Shown here in pieces: positions 30,145 through 39,245 of a stretch of DNA of 64,000 bases (position 1 is its first letter; each line of letters opens with the position of its first letter). Made by a program: the position numbers and the translations under genes. The DNA is from a virus. The DNA lies in the IMG/VR virus record IMGVR_UViG_3300040801_000524, positions 1-64,000 of that record; one strand, given 5' to 3'. The notes below the pieces were generated by a model. The model saw only the letters and a program-made list of their open reading frames with translations, was not told where the DNA came from and made no database searches.

Positions 30145-33100
30145 ATGCCCGCTGGTCTGAATCTCATATTTCCTTTTGATACCGGTGCCAATCAGGACCC
30201 GGCCAACACCTATCCGTTTTCTACGGGTGGTGGCCCGGGTATTCCTGATCCGGAACCCCTTGGCACGCTTGATGCATACCACGGGATCATTGGGGACTAC
30301 AAGTTTTACACCTACACGGACAGGGTGTTTGCGCTGTGTGAGTACAGCACTTCCCAACTTCAGTACAACATCATCGAATTCAATTGGCTTTGCCCGGATG
30401 GCATCTTCTGGGAAGGGGCTTCTGTTGACTTTGATTTGACCGTTTCCGAACACACCAATGTCAACCTGAACCTGTGTGATTCGCCAGACTATCACCTAAC
30501 CATTTTTGAGTTTGAGCAAGCATGTGGTCTTGTCAATCTGGCCGTTGAATCCAGACTTGACTTTGATCTGTGGACATCCGGTCGTCAAACAGGAATCAGA
30601 ATCGATCTTCCTGTTTGCTGTGAGTATGAAGTTCCTGATCCACATCAAATGGACTTCTTCTTGGGTGCGACTGAAGTTCGATACAACATCGAAACCGAGG
30701 GCAACACCCCCTACGATTTCGTCTTCGAAACATCATCTCCGCTGATTCAGGAAACAAACTATCAACTTGATGTTGGTGGCACCCCGAATGCTGATTACTT
30801 CAGCCTTTGTGACACCTATGTCATTGCGGCTTCCGTGTGTGCCGTTGCTGACCTGACAACAGAACCGAGAGACCTTCTTTCAAACGATTTCTGGCTGTGC
30901 CCGACCAGTCCGCAAGTTACCCCACGATTCGAGGGTCTACAAACCCCGATTGAGCCGGACACTGGTGACACCAATCTACCACAATTCTCATTCAGTTCCC
31001 ACTATTGGCTGTATGAGTTCACCCCGAAGGCATGTAACCCGGGCATCTGGCCGATTGCACACCACGACAGTCAGATTGACGTTGAACTGGATGTTGACAA
31101 GCGCACCAATTGGGATTTCCCGATCTGTTCCGAAGACCTGAACCCGGCCCCGGATTACAGCGAGAACCCGAACCACGTCTTCGAGTTCAAACCCGATTAC
31201 ATCTATGAGTGTGGTGCGTTCGAATTCGTCTTCTACCACGGTTCGAACTGCTACATCAACATCCTTGAATCTATCGAAATCGAAGGGGTGTTTGCCTTCC
31301 ATGGGGCATACGCTGACGCTTCTCTGTCTCCGTTCCAGAACTTCTCCGCTGACGCACGTCACGGTGGGTACGGAAACCTTGATTTGACCATTTTCCCATC
31401 CATTGAACTGGATGTTGACTGTTATTATGGTCATTTTGCGGATGCTACCTTGTTCACAGTCGTTGTCTTCTATGACATCGATGGATACCATGGTGGAACC
31501 GGTGCGGCTGATCTGGCAACCTTCGGTCCCCCGACATTCGAGCCGAATGCCTACCACGGTGGCAATGGTGAGTTCGAGATGCTTACCGAGCCGAACATTC
31601 AGGACGTGGAAGGGTACCACGGTTCCTACGGTGACCTTGACTTCACCAGCTTCCCGGCTGCCTTGCTTGAGCCGAATGCGTACCACGGTGGCAACGGTGT
31701 TGTCGATACCATCATCCTGACGCCTCAGTTTGAGCCTGTGGCGTACCACGGGGCATATGGTGATACCGACTTCACTGATGTTCCATCGGCCGGTATAGGG
31801 GATGTGAGAGTCTACCACGGTGGTTACGGTGATGTGACCATGGCCGTTACCTTGGGTCTGCGTGACATCGAGGGATACCACGGTGCGTATGCGGAAGGAA
31901 CGCAACTTTCCTTCTCAACCACCTTCTCCGTGGATTACTACCAAGGTGCCTACGCTGATACCGACTTCACCGAGACCCCACCCCCGACATTCGAACCAAA
32001 TGTGTACCACGGTGGACACGCTGTTCTTGATGACATGGCTGTCACCAAGGCACTGTTCCCACGTGCGTATGCGGGTGCGTATGCGGATGCGGGCCTACAG
32101 GACTTCCCGGCACAAGAACTTCAGATTCCGAACTACCACGGTGGCTATGCGGTTGTTGATGCGTTGACCGAAGATGAATTCAACTTCTTCAACTACCACG
32201 GTGCGTTTGCCGAAGCCGAAATGGCTATTCAGGTGAACTTGGGAGAAACCAACTGCTACCACGGTGCTACTTCCAACCTGAACGATCTGAACTACGAATT
32301 CGTGGCACTGGACATTGATTCGTACCACGGTATCCGTTCGATTGTGACCGCTGTTGGTTTTGAAGTTCCCCCGGGTCCGACCATCTTGGCCAATGCGTAT
32401 GGTGGTGAGGTATTCGAGGCAACAACCGACATCCGTGAACATGCGAAGCTGAAGGTTCGTTTCGTACACGATCTGGCCATGTATGATGGATTTGGTGGAA
32501 TCGGTGGTCTGAACCACTGTTACACAACAGACCTGACCTACTCAAGTCACTATCATCCGAACGATCTTGATGGTCCAGATCACGTGATCCGTTTCGAATA
32601 CCCGATCAATGGGGACCTGAACCAGTACGATTCTGACCTGAACTTCGTCTTTGATGAATTCGGGGATCGTCCATGGAACGTCTGCAACAGTCACCACAAC
32701 AATGGACATATGGCCATTGACCTGTTGACCAACCCACGTTTTGAAGCCGAAGCGTACCACGGTCACGGTACCGAAGTGTTCATGAAGAAGGAACTGACCG
32801 CATTTGGTGAAGTTCCGTTGGACATCCTGTACTCAGAAAACGGTGAAGGTGGTCGCAGAGACCACATTGACACCGGTTTCACCCGTGACTTCTTCGAGCT
32901 TGACATCTACGATGGTGCGGCCGGTGCTGTGTGGTGGGAAGATGATCCGGATTCCATACGTGCGTGGGGTGGATACTCTTGCCAAGTTGAATTCACTCTG
33001 GTACCGCTGGCCTACGAAATCGTCCACGACACCAACCTTGTGGTTGACCTTGGTGTTCCGAAACCGTCTTGGAAGGAGTTCATTCGTGAGTTCATGGACG

Positions 33101-33711
33101 GGGCTGGAATCATCATGGACTTCGAACCGGAAATCTGGTTCCGATTCTGCCCGGGTTACATCGTCCCGGTTGGTAACCAAGTCATTTTGGAATTCGCTTC
33201 GTCTGATAACACAGACTGTGTGGCATGGTACGCCAACGGTGGTGAACGTGCTGAAGCCGATCTTTCATGTGAGTACGGTCTGTCCGTCAACTACTATCAC
33301 GGGTCTTATGCACAAGCAACCGTAACAGTTCAAGCCCTGTGGACCCTGTTCGCCCGTCATGGTGCACATATGGCCATGGCTTCAAACGTGGACTTCTCCG
33401 CAATCTTCCGTCATGGTACTCACATCATCGGTGAGTTCTACGAACCCCCGGTTTATGGTTATGGTGGTGAGGTCATGGAACTGGCTGAACTTGTTGTGAC
33501 CGGTGCGGCTGTCGAGTGGGTCACCCCAGAAGGATGTCTACCGAACGAATACGTTCCGCTGACAGATGGTGGTGACCCCGATCTGGCTGCATTGCTGCCG
33601 GACGAATTTGGTGTGATCTACTACGTATCTGTACCGGTGGAAGGTCTTCCATACTTCACACCGCTGAATGCACAGTGTATCACATTTGCTGAATCCGAGG
33701 GTGGATCATAA
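30145..33711 (+). CDS. Large repeat-containing virion protein, 1188 aa
   Basis: Residues 1-360 are beta-rich, with regularly spaced cysteines (LCDSPDYHL; EQACGL; PVCCEYEV; SLCDTYV; KACNPGI). Residues about 363-733 consist of ~18 units of about 21 residues, each ending in (A/G)YHG(G/A)(Y/N)(G/A). Two further units occur after residue 870 and near 1050. Regular short repeats with a fixed turn suggest a beta-solenoid or fibre shaft. I know no family with this unit. It lies between adhesins and PAAR, so a tail fibre or baseplate appendage is likely. Confidence 0.7.
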   Translation: MPAGLNLIFPFDTGANQDPANTYPFSTGGGPGIPDPEPLGTLDAYHGIIGDYKFYTYTDRVFALCEYSTSQLQYNIIEFNWLCPDGIFWEGASVDFDLTVSEHTNVNLNLCDSPDYHLTIFEFEQACGLVNLAVESRLDFDLWTSGRQTGIRIDLPVCCEYEVPDPHQMDFFLGATEVRYNIETEGNTPYDFVFETSSPLIQETNYQLDVGGTPNADYFSLCDTYVIAASVCAVADLTTEPRDLLSNDFWLCPTSPQVTPRFEGLQTPIEPDTGDTNLPQFSFSSHYWLYEFTPKACNPGIWPIAHHDSQIDVELDVDKRTNWDFPICSEDLNPAPDYSENPNHVFEFKPDYIYECGAFEFVFYHGSNCYINILESIEIEGVFAFHGAYADASLSPFQNFSADARHGGYGNLDLTIFPSIELDVDCYYGHFADATLFTVVVFYDIDGYHGGTGAADLATFGPPTFEPNAYHGGNGEFEMLTEPNIQDVEGYHGSYGDLDFTSFPAALLEPNAYHGGNGVVDTIILTPQFEPVAYHGAYGDTDFTDVPSAGIGDVRVYHGGYGDVTMAVTLGLRDIEGYHGAYAEGTQLSFSTTFSVDYYQGAYADTDFTETPPPTFEPNVYHGGHAVLDDMAVTKALFPRAYAGAYADAGLQDFPAQELQIPNYHGGYAVVDALTEDEFNFFNYHGAFAEAEMAIQVNLGETNCYHGATSNLNDLNYEFVALDIDSYHGIRSIVTAVGFEVPPGPTILANAYGGEVFEATTDIREHAKLKVRFVHDLAMYDGFGGIGGLNHCYTTDLTYSSHYHPNDLDGPDHVIRFEYPINGDLNQYDSDLNFVFDEFGDRPWNVCNSHHNNGHMAIDLLTNPRFEAEAYHGHGTEVFMKKELTAFGEVPLDILYSENGEGGRRDHIDTGFTRDFFELDIYDGAAGAVWWEDDPDSIRAWGGYSCQVEFTLVPLAYEIVHDTNLVVDLGVPKPSWKEFIREFMDGAGIIMDFEPEIWFRFCPGYIVPVGNQVILEFASSDNTDCVAWYANGGERAEADLSCEYGLSVNYYHGSYAQATVTVQALWTLFARHGAHMAMASNVDFSAIFRHGTHIIGEFYEPPVYGYGGEVMELAELVVTGAAVEWVTPEGCLPNEYVPLTDGGDPDLAALLPDEFGVIYYVSVPVEGLPYFTPLNAQCITFAESEGGS
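31235..32345 (+). repeat. About 18 protein-level repeats with a YHGGYG core
   Basis: The codons TACCACGGT recur about every 60-66 bases. Examples at protein level are NAYHGGNGEFEMLT, EGYHGSYGDLDFTSFP and VAYHGAYGDTDFTDVP. The spacing residues vary while the core is kept, so the array is old rather than a recent duplication. Confidence 0.85.
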
Positions 33712-35039
33712 TGGCTGTCAACTGCTACCAAAAATTGTTGGATGTGGACAACACACCGTTTGTGTATCTGGTACCCAACCAGACGTACAGTGGCACCGTT
33801 TTGAACTCAAACGATGCGGACTACTACCGCTATGAGATGTTCGAGAACGAGACCATGACGTTTGAGATTCGAGTGTTCCCAAGAACCCTACAGCCGATCA
33901 ACATGCAATTGAAGCTGTACAAGGTTGTCGGGGCCACACTGATCGAACTGGGAACTTCGTTCATCAACCAGTTCTACAACCAGTTCGACTATGATGGAAA
34001 CCCGGGTGAGTACCGTTTCTGTCTTCTGACAGACTTCCCGGTGGATTATGACATGCAAGTCCAGTTCACGGACTACCCGTTTACCCTGTTCCCGCAATTG
34101 GAGATGTACCACGGTGCGTACATGCCCCCGTTCGAGTTCGCCAAGAAGGCTTCTACATGTGACAGTGCGGTTTTCTATCAGTTGATCGGTGGTGAACTTC
34201 CACCGGGTCTGTACTTCTCTTCTTCTGGGTACATTTCGGGGATTCCGGGTGAACTTGACTGTGTGACCCCACCAAACTATGAACCATCGTTCACGTTTTT
34301 CGAGTCTTCACCGGAAAATGGAGATTTCGCAAGAATTTCAACATCGTATGACTGGGAGATTACGGTTCGGGCCGCATTGGTGGATTCACCGGCAACATAT
34401 GCCGACCGAAGTTTCAAAATCTGCATTCGCAACAACTGGGATTATGACCGAGATGCCTACATGGCCGGTCTGCCGAATTTCGAGCGCAAGAAGTACACCG
34501 AAGTCAAAGTTGTTGGTGGTCCGTTGAACCCGGAACAAGAAGTTGATCCGTTGTCAATTGACAACTGCCCGTGCCCCGAACCTGAACCGCTGCCGGAACT
34601 GACCCCGCTGGAAATCGAAGAACTGTGTGCCGTCTGCCAGATCAATGAAGAGTTCGCTGGTTTGGTCCAGATAAATAATGGAAGTTGCGTAGTTTGTGAA
34701 GAACCCGAACCAGAAGGTCCTATCCAACTAAGTGAGATCGAACAACCAATCGTATGTGTTCCATGTGAGGAACCGCAAGTGGTGGAAGGTTTGCAACCAA
34801 TTTCGGCTGTCCCGTGCCCATGTGATGTGGAAACCGTGGCAATCGAGGCTGAAGTAACCCGCACTCTGTATGAAGGAACTCCCGACTTCTGTCTGGACAA
34901 CTTCATTTCCGACATGTTCGGAAACAAGGTGTGTGATGGACCCATTACGTGTCCGGTAAGGCTTCCGATCTATCCGGAACAGCCGAAAGACGTTGGAATC
35001 CAACTACCAAATTTCTGTGAACAGGAGTGTGACATCTAA
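33711..35039 (+). CDS. Virion protein with Ig-like domain and cysteine-rich tail, 442 aa
   Basis: Residues 1-130 resemble a pre-peptidase-type beta-sandwich (YSGTVLNSNDADYYRYEMFE). One YHGAY motif of the preceding protein appears near residue 133. GELPPGLYFSSSGYISGIPG at about 165 is a putative Ig (He-PIG) signature. Residues about 284-375 contain five cysteine pairs (CPC, CAVC, CVVC, CVPC, CPC) spaced by acidic, proline-rich segments; more cysteines follow at the end. The tail could bind metal or be crosslinked. It is encoded next to the PAAR tip protein. Confidence 0.65.
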   Translation: MAVNCYQKLLDVDNTPFVYLVPNQTYSGTVLNSNDADYYRYEMFENETMTFEIRVFPRTLQPINMQLKLYKVVGATLIELGTSFINQFYNQFDYDGNPGEYRFCLLTDFPVDYDMQVQFTDYPFTLFPQLEMYHGAYMPPFEFAKKASTCDSAVFYQLIGGELPPGLYFSSSGYISGIPGELDCVTPPNYEPSFTFFESSPENGDFARISTSYDWEITVRAALVDSPATYADRSFKICIRNNWDYDRDAYMAGLPNFERKKYTEVKVVGGPLNPEQEVDPLSIDNCPCPEPEPLPELTPLEIEELCAVCQINEEFAGLVQINNGSCVVCEEPEPEGPIQLSEIEQPIVCVPCEEPQVVEGLQPISAVPCPCDVETVAIEAEVTRTLYEGTPDFCLDNFISDMFGNKVCDGPITCPVRLPIYPEQPKDVGIQLPNFCEQECDI

Positions 35040-35326
35040 TGCCAGCCGCACATCTCAAGGGGATGATCTGTACAGGACACCATTGCTATCCCCCACGTCC
35101 GAATGTACAGGGGTCCCCAGACGTGTATATTAACGGAATCCCGGAACACCGTCAAGGTGATCTGTGGGCAAAGCACTGTTGTGATTCTTGTCACTCTTCC
35201 GTTCTGGCCAAGGGGGCACCGAACGTCTACGTCAATGGTAAGCAAGCTGCCCGAATCGGGGACCCCGTGGCATGTGGTTCCCGAGCAATGCAAGGTAGCA
35301 ACAACGTATTCATCGGAGATGCCTGA
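35039..35326 (+). CDS. PAAR-type spike tip protein, 95 aa
   Basis: The two-part layout SPDVYINGIPEHRQGD ... APNVYVNGKQAARIGDPVAC, ending NVFIGDA, is the PAAR repeat. His and Cys residues (CTGHHC; KHCCDSCHS) would hold the metal ion at the tip. In T4 the equivalent is gp5.4, which sharpens the gp5 spike. It overlaps the previous stop by one base (TAATG) and its own stop overlaps gene 25 (TGATG). Confidence 0.9.
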   Translation: MPAAHLKGMICTGHHCYPPRPNVQGSPDVYINGIPEHRQGDLWAKHCCDSCHSSVLAKGAPNVYVNGKQAARIGDPVACGSRAMQGSNNVFIGDA

Positions 35327-35724
35327 TGCCAACAAAAAAGACAACCAGACTGTACAAGGACGTTGACCTTGACTTCATGGCACACCCGCTGAATGGTGAT
35401 GTGGCAACGAAGACCAATGAGGATGCTGTGAAGCGTTCCATTCGAAACATCGTGCTGTACAACAAGTATGAAAAGCCGTTCATGCCTGATTTTGGCGCAT
35501 CGATCCGTGAGATGTTGTTCGAGAACGTTTCAACGTCTACCGCTATCGGTATTCAGGACAGAATCAAGCACATCATCCAGCAATATGAACCCCGTGCCAA
35601 TGTCATTGAAATCGTTGCGAAACCAGACATAAATAACTCACAATACGAAGTGATTATCGAATTCTCCGTTGTGAACGTGTTGAATCCGATCACGACAACA
35701 ATCTATCTACAGAGAGTCCGTTGA
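35326..35724 (+). CDS. 25: gp25 baseplate wedge protein, 132 aa
   Basis: The sequence LYKDVDLDFMAHPLNGDVAT then AVKRSIRNIVLYNKYEKPFM and PDFGASIREMLFEN is the gp25/GpW-family signature, and the length equals T4 gp25 (132 aa). It helps start the sheath on the wedge together with gp6. Its stop overlaps the gene 6 start. ATAAATA at 35629-35635 inside the gene is a possible late promoter for gene 6. Confidence 0.95.
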   Translation: MPTKKTTRLYKDVDLDFMAHPLNGDVATKTNEDAVKRSIRNIVLYNKYEKPFMPDFGASIREMLFENVSTSTAIGIQDRIKHIIQQYEPRANVIEIVAKPDINNSQYEVIIEFSVVNVLNPITTTIYLQRVR

Positions 35725-37544
35725 TGGCCAACACCAACCTACAAGTACAAGACCTTGACTTCAACACTGTTCGTGAACAGTTGATTGAGTACCTTCGTGG
35801 AAAACCGGAATTCACAGATTATGACTTTGAAGGGTCTTCTCTGACGGTTCTTATGGACCTTCTGGCTTACAACACCCACTACATGGGATTCTATGCTCAC
35901 ATGCTGGCCAACGAAGCGTTCGTTGACTCAGCACAGCAAAAATCTTCCATGGTCTCAAAGGCCAAGTTGCTGAACTACGTTCCGAAGTCCAAAAAGGCTT
36001 CCGAAGCTGTGGTTACGTTCACCGCAAACATCAATGCCGGGAACGAACCTGATGACCGAAAGATCGTTCTGGAACGTGGATCAACCATCCTGTCGAACAA
36101 CAACCTGTCAGACTCCCGCAAGTTCGTGATTGTGGATGATGTGGTGATCTACAACACCGCACTGACTACCGGGGTGTATGAATACGAATCTGATGAAATT
36201 CTGATCTACGAAGGTTCGTTCGAGGAAGAACGTTTCATTCGTGACAATTCTCTGACCAATCAGCGTTTCGTCATCACCAACCGAGACATCGACATCAACA
36301 CCTTGCGTGTGAACGTGTACGATACCCGTGGATCGACCGAATTCACAACATTCAAGCTGGCCAACGATTTCGCAAACATCGATGGAGAGACACCCGTTTT
36401 CTTCCTATCGGTGAACGAAGATGACTATTACGAAGTTTTCTTTGGTAATGGGGTGTACGGCAAGGCCGTAGAACACAACAACCTGATCAGTTGTACCTTC
36501 GTGGCAACTTCAGGGGAATTGGGTAACAACGCAAAAGCGTTCACATTTGGGGGTGATTACACTTACAACGGTAATCCGTACACCATTGACATTACAACCG
36601 TGGCCCCGGCCGAAGGGGGCATGGAAGCCGAAGGGATTGAAGACCTACGCTTCAACATCCCATATCACTACCGTAGACAAAACCGTGCTGTCACCGTGGA
36701 CGACTACAAGAACATCCTGTTGTCTGAGTACCGCAACATCAACAGCATCAACGTGTGGGGTGGAGAAGACAACGATCCCCCGGCCTACGGTAAGGTGTTT
36801 GTCTGTATCAAACCGCTGTTCGGTGAGTCCCTTTCATCCAAAGCGAAAGAGAACATCATCAACAACATCCTGAAGAAACACAACATTGTGACCGTGGACA
36901 TCGAAATCGTTGACCCGGAATATCTGTATGTGGATTTGGGTGTAACGATTCGTTACAACCCGGTGAACACCGATGTGTCAACCGGTCAGATTCAAACTCT
37001 GGCCAGTGCCGCAATCGATGACTACAACACCAATGTTCTGAACCGATTTGGTGGATTCTACTCCGATGTGGAACTCAACAGCCGTGTTCGAAACGCCAAC
37101 AAGTCCATTCTGACAAGCTACACCGAGATCACTTTGGAGAAGCGTTTTACCCCGGCCCTGAATGCGTTGGAAACCTACTACATCGAATTCCTGAATCAAC
37201 TGATTCCGGGTACCGTTGTATCCGATGAATTCCAGTTCCGTCTGAAGCGTTCGTACTTCAAAGATGACGGCCAAGGCAACCTTGTTGTCTACTGGTACAA
37301 CGATCTGAAATCAGCATTCGAGGTTTACCCCAATGAAACATTTGGTTCCGTGGATTACACGTCTGGTCAAGTCCGCTTGTCTGGCCTTCAGATTGGAAAT
37401 CTCTACACCACTGACGGTCTACTCAAAGTCTTTGCTGGTCCAGAATTCCCAGACTTTTTCACCAAGCGCAACAACATTGTGGTCATCGATGATGTTCAAA
37501 TCAATGTAATCCAAGACCACGAAAACGAGAATCAGAAAGGCTAA
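35724..37544 (+). CDS. 6: gp6 baseplate wedge protein, 606 aa
   Basis: The start VREQLIEYLRGKPEFTDYDF then EGSSLTVLMDLLAYNTHYMG is the typical gp6/GpJ opening. The middle has FFGNGVYGKAVEHNN, and RQNRAVTVDDYKNILLSEY follows. T4 gp6 is 660 aa. It forms the inner ring of the baseplate. ATG 35724 overlaps the gp25 stop; a TTG one codon before is possible but unneeded. Confidence 0.95.
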   Translation: MANTNLQVQDLDFNTVREQLIEYLRGKPEFTDYDFEGSSLTVLMDLLAYNTHYMGFYAHMLANEAFVDSAQQKSSMVSKAKLLNYVPKSKKASEAVVTFTANINAGNEPDDRKIVLERGSTILSNNNLSDSRKFVIVDDVVIYNTALTTGVYEYESDEILIYEGSFEEERFIRDNSLTNQRFVITNRDIDINTLRVNVYDTRGSTEFTTFKLANDFANIDGETPVFFLSVNEDDYYEVFFGNGVYGKAVEHNNLISCTFVATSGELGNNAKAFTFGGDYTYNGNPYTIDITTVAPAEGGMEAEGIEDLRFNIPYHYRRQNRAVTVDDYKNILLSEYRNINSINVWGGEDNDPPAYGKVFVCIKPLFGESLSSKAKENIINNILKKHNIVTVDIEIVDPEYLYVDLGVTIRYNPVNTDVSTGQIQTLASAAIDDYNTNVLNRFGGFYSDVELNSRVRNANKSILTSYTEITLEKRFTPALNALETYYIEFLNQLIPGTVVSDEFQFRLKRSYFKDDGQGNLVVYWYNDLKSAFEVYPNETFGSVDYTSGQVRLSGLQIGNLYTTDGLLKVFAGPEFPDFFTKRNNIVVIDDVQINVIQDHENENQKG

Positions 37545-39193
37545 TGAGAGACAAACTGTCCGCAATTCTGAGGTACAACCTACCCGAGTTCGTCCGTGAG
37601 GATCACGAACTGTTCATTGCGTTCGTCCAAGCGTATTACGAATGGATGGAAGAGTCTGGTAATGCCTTGTACTTCCTTCAGGGGTTTGAGAAAAACCTTG
37701 ATGTCGATCTGGCTGAACCTGAGTTCATCGATCAGTTCATCAAGGAACTGGCTGTCACCTTCCCGAAAAACATTCTGATCAGCCGTGATGAACTGCTGAA
37801 GATCATCCGTGAGTTCTACATCTCCAAGGGGTCGGAACAGTCCTTCCGATTCCTGTTCACCATCCTGTATGATGCTGAAATCGAGATTCAAGAACCCCGT
37901 GAGTTTATCCACAAGTCTTCAACCGGTCAATACCAGTCGAATGACTATGCGTACATCACCGCTGACAACGAATTCAAGATCGCACAAATCCTTCGAGAGT
38001 CCCCCGAGAACATCTCGGCTTCAATCGAGGGTGTAACATCCGGTGCCAAGGCTATCATTGACTTGTTCACAACCACTTTCTTCGATCAACAGAAGATTTT
38101 CAAGATGGACATTTCTTCATATCAGGGGTTCTTCACCCCGGGTGAGGATGTCCTTCTGACTGTCAATGAGTTTCTTGTTCAAGAGAAAATCTATGGCATC
38201 ATCAATGATATTCAAGTCACCGATGGTGGTACCAACTACAAGCTGACCGATTCTGTGACTATCACGGATGCTACCGGCAAGCGTGCCAAAGCCAAGATCA
38301 AGCGTCTGGACTCTGGGGGCTTCGACAGTGTGACCATTCTTGCCCCGGGCACTGGGTATGCTGTTGGTGAGTATATCGGTGCTGTTCCCCTTCTGGACTC
38401 CCAGGGATACGGTTTCTTGGCACAGATCAAGGAAGTGGATACCGGTGGCGAGATTCTTGCCGTGCAAGTTTTGAATCAAGGTTACGATTACACCAAGTTG
38501 GCCCCGGGCTTCGTAAAGAACTCCGCTGGTACCGGTGCGCAATTGGAACTGAATGGTGATCGAATTGGTAAGATCATCGAGATGGAAGTCTTCGATTCTG
38601 GTATCAATTATGAGAACGTTGGTACCATAAACGTTACCATCAACTCCACCGATGGAGTAGGGGCCGTTCTGACTCCAATTCTTCGTGGTGTGTTCAACGA
38701 ACCGAAGGTGTACATCAACCAAGACGACTTCCCATCCAACTATGACCGGATTTTGGATTCCTACCTATATCAAGACTTTTCGTATGTGATTCAGTCCAAG
38801 GTGGCCCCACAAGAGTGGTTGGGGACCGTCAAGCGTATTGCCCACCCGGCCGGTATGCAATTGTTCGGTTCACTGTTGCTGGAAAATGTGTTTGACATCC
38901 ACATCACCCTTCCGGACAACGTGGCTGCAAGTATTTCGTACACCATCAAACTGTTGAATCAGGTTGATGTTCCGAATCACCCGATTTATGAGTCACGACA
39001 GATCACACTGATTCGTGAAAATGACGACTCATGTGGTATGGGCCTGACCCTTTGGGATTTGGACGTTATGAAGTTCTATCCGAGCTTCCCATACCCCATC
39101 GAACCGTTCAAAGATTACACCATCGATGATGTGGTTAGCCGTTGCCAACCACCGATGAAATACATGGAGAGTTCAACGATTACAATCATTTGA
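37544..39193 (+). CDS. Conserved baseplate wedge-associated protein in the gp7 position, 549 aa
   Basis: The N-terminus, REDHELFIAFVQAYYEWMEE then FYISKGSEQSFRFLFTILY, is a conserved block I associate with T4-relative baseplate genes next to 6 and 8. The middle carries repeated glycine-tyrosine modules (VTILAPGTGYAVGEY; VQVLNQGYDYTK), also seen in the gp8-like protein and at 56147. The end has RIAHPAGMQLFGSLLLEN. T4 gp7 is 1032 aa, so this is not a full gp7; the number is left open. Confidence 0.75.
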   Translation: MRDKLSAILRYNLPEFVREDHELFIAFVQAYYEWMEESGNALYFLQGFEKNLDVDLAEPEFIDQFIKELAVTFPKNILISRDELLKIIREFYISKGSEQSFRFLFTILYDAEIEIQEPREFIHKSSTGQYQSNDYAYITADNEFKIAQILRESPENISASIEGVTSGAKAIIDLFTTTFFDQQKIFKMDISSYQGFFTPGEDVLLTVNEFLVQEKIYGIINDIQVTDGGTNYKLTDSVTITDATGKRAKAKIKRLDSGGFDSVTILAPGTGYAVGEYIGAVPLLDSQGYGFLAQIKEVDTGGEILAVQVLNQGYDYTKLAPGFVKNSAGTGAQLELNGDRIGKIIEMEVFDSGINYENVGTINVTINSTDGVGAVLTPILRGVFNEPKVYINQDDFPSNYDRILDSYLYQDFSYVIQSKVAPQEWLGTVKRIAHPAGMQLFGSLLLENVFDIHITLPDNVAASISYTIKLLNQVDVPNHPIYESRQITLIRENDDSCGMGLTLWDLDVMKFYPSFPYPIEPFKDYTIDDVVSRCQPPMKYMESSTITII

Positions 39194-39200
39194 ACCCCCT

Positions 39201-39208
39201 GATAAATA
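39201..39208 (+). promoter_or_regulatory. Candidate late promoter, GATAAATA
   Basis: It lies in the intergenic gap after the stop of the preceding gene, 38 bases before the gp8-like start. It matches the ATAAATA core and is followed by C, as at most other sites. Confidence 0.65.
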
Positions 39209-39245
39209 CCCTAATAGAGACCTTACCAAAAACAGGATTTGACAA

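Noticed and set aside
31235-32345. CRISPR array
   Set aside because: The repeat is short, imperfect and in a continuous coding frame, with spacing explained by protein repeats.
30176-33325. Alternative frames within the repeat-rich 1188-aa gene
   Set aside because: The repetitive codons create long open frames in other phases. Only the chosen frame gives the periodic protein repeats and proper overlaps with neighbours.
34670-34677. GATAAATA as a late promoter within the cysteine-rich gene
   Set aside because: It is encoded by ordinary codons more than 360 bases from the next start, so it was left out of the feature list.
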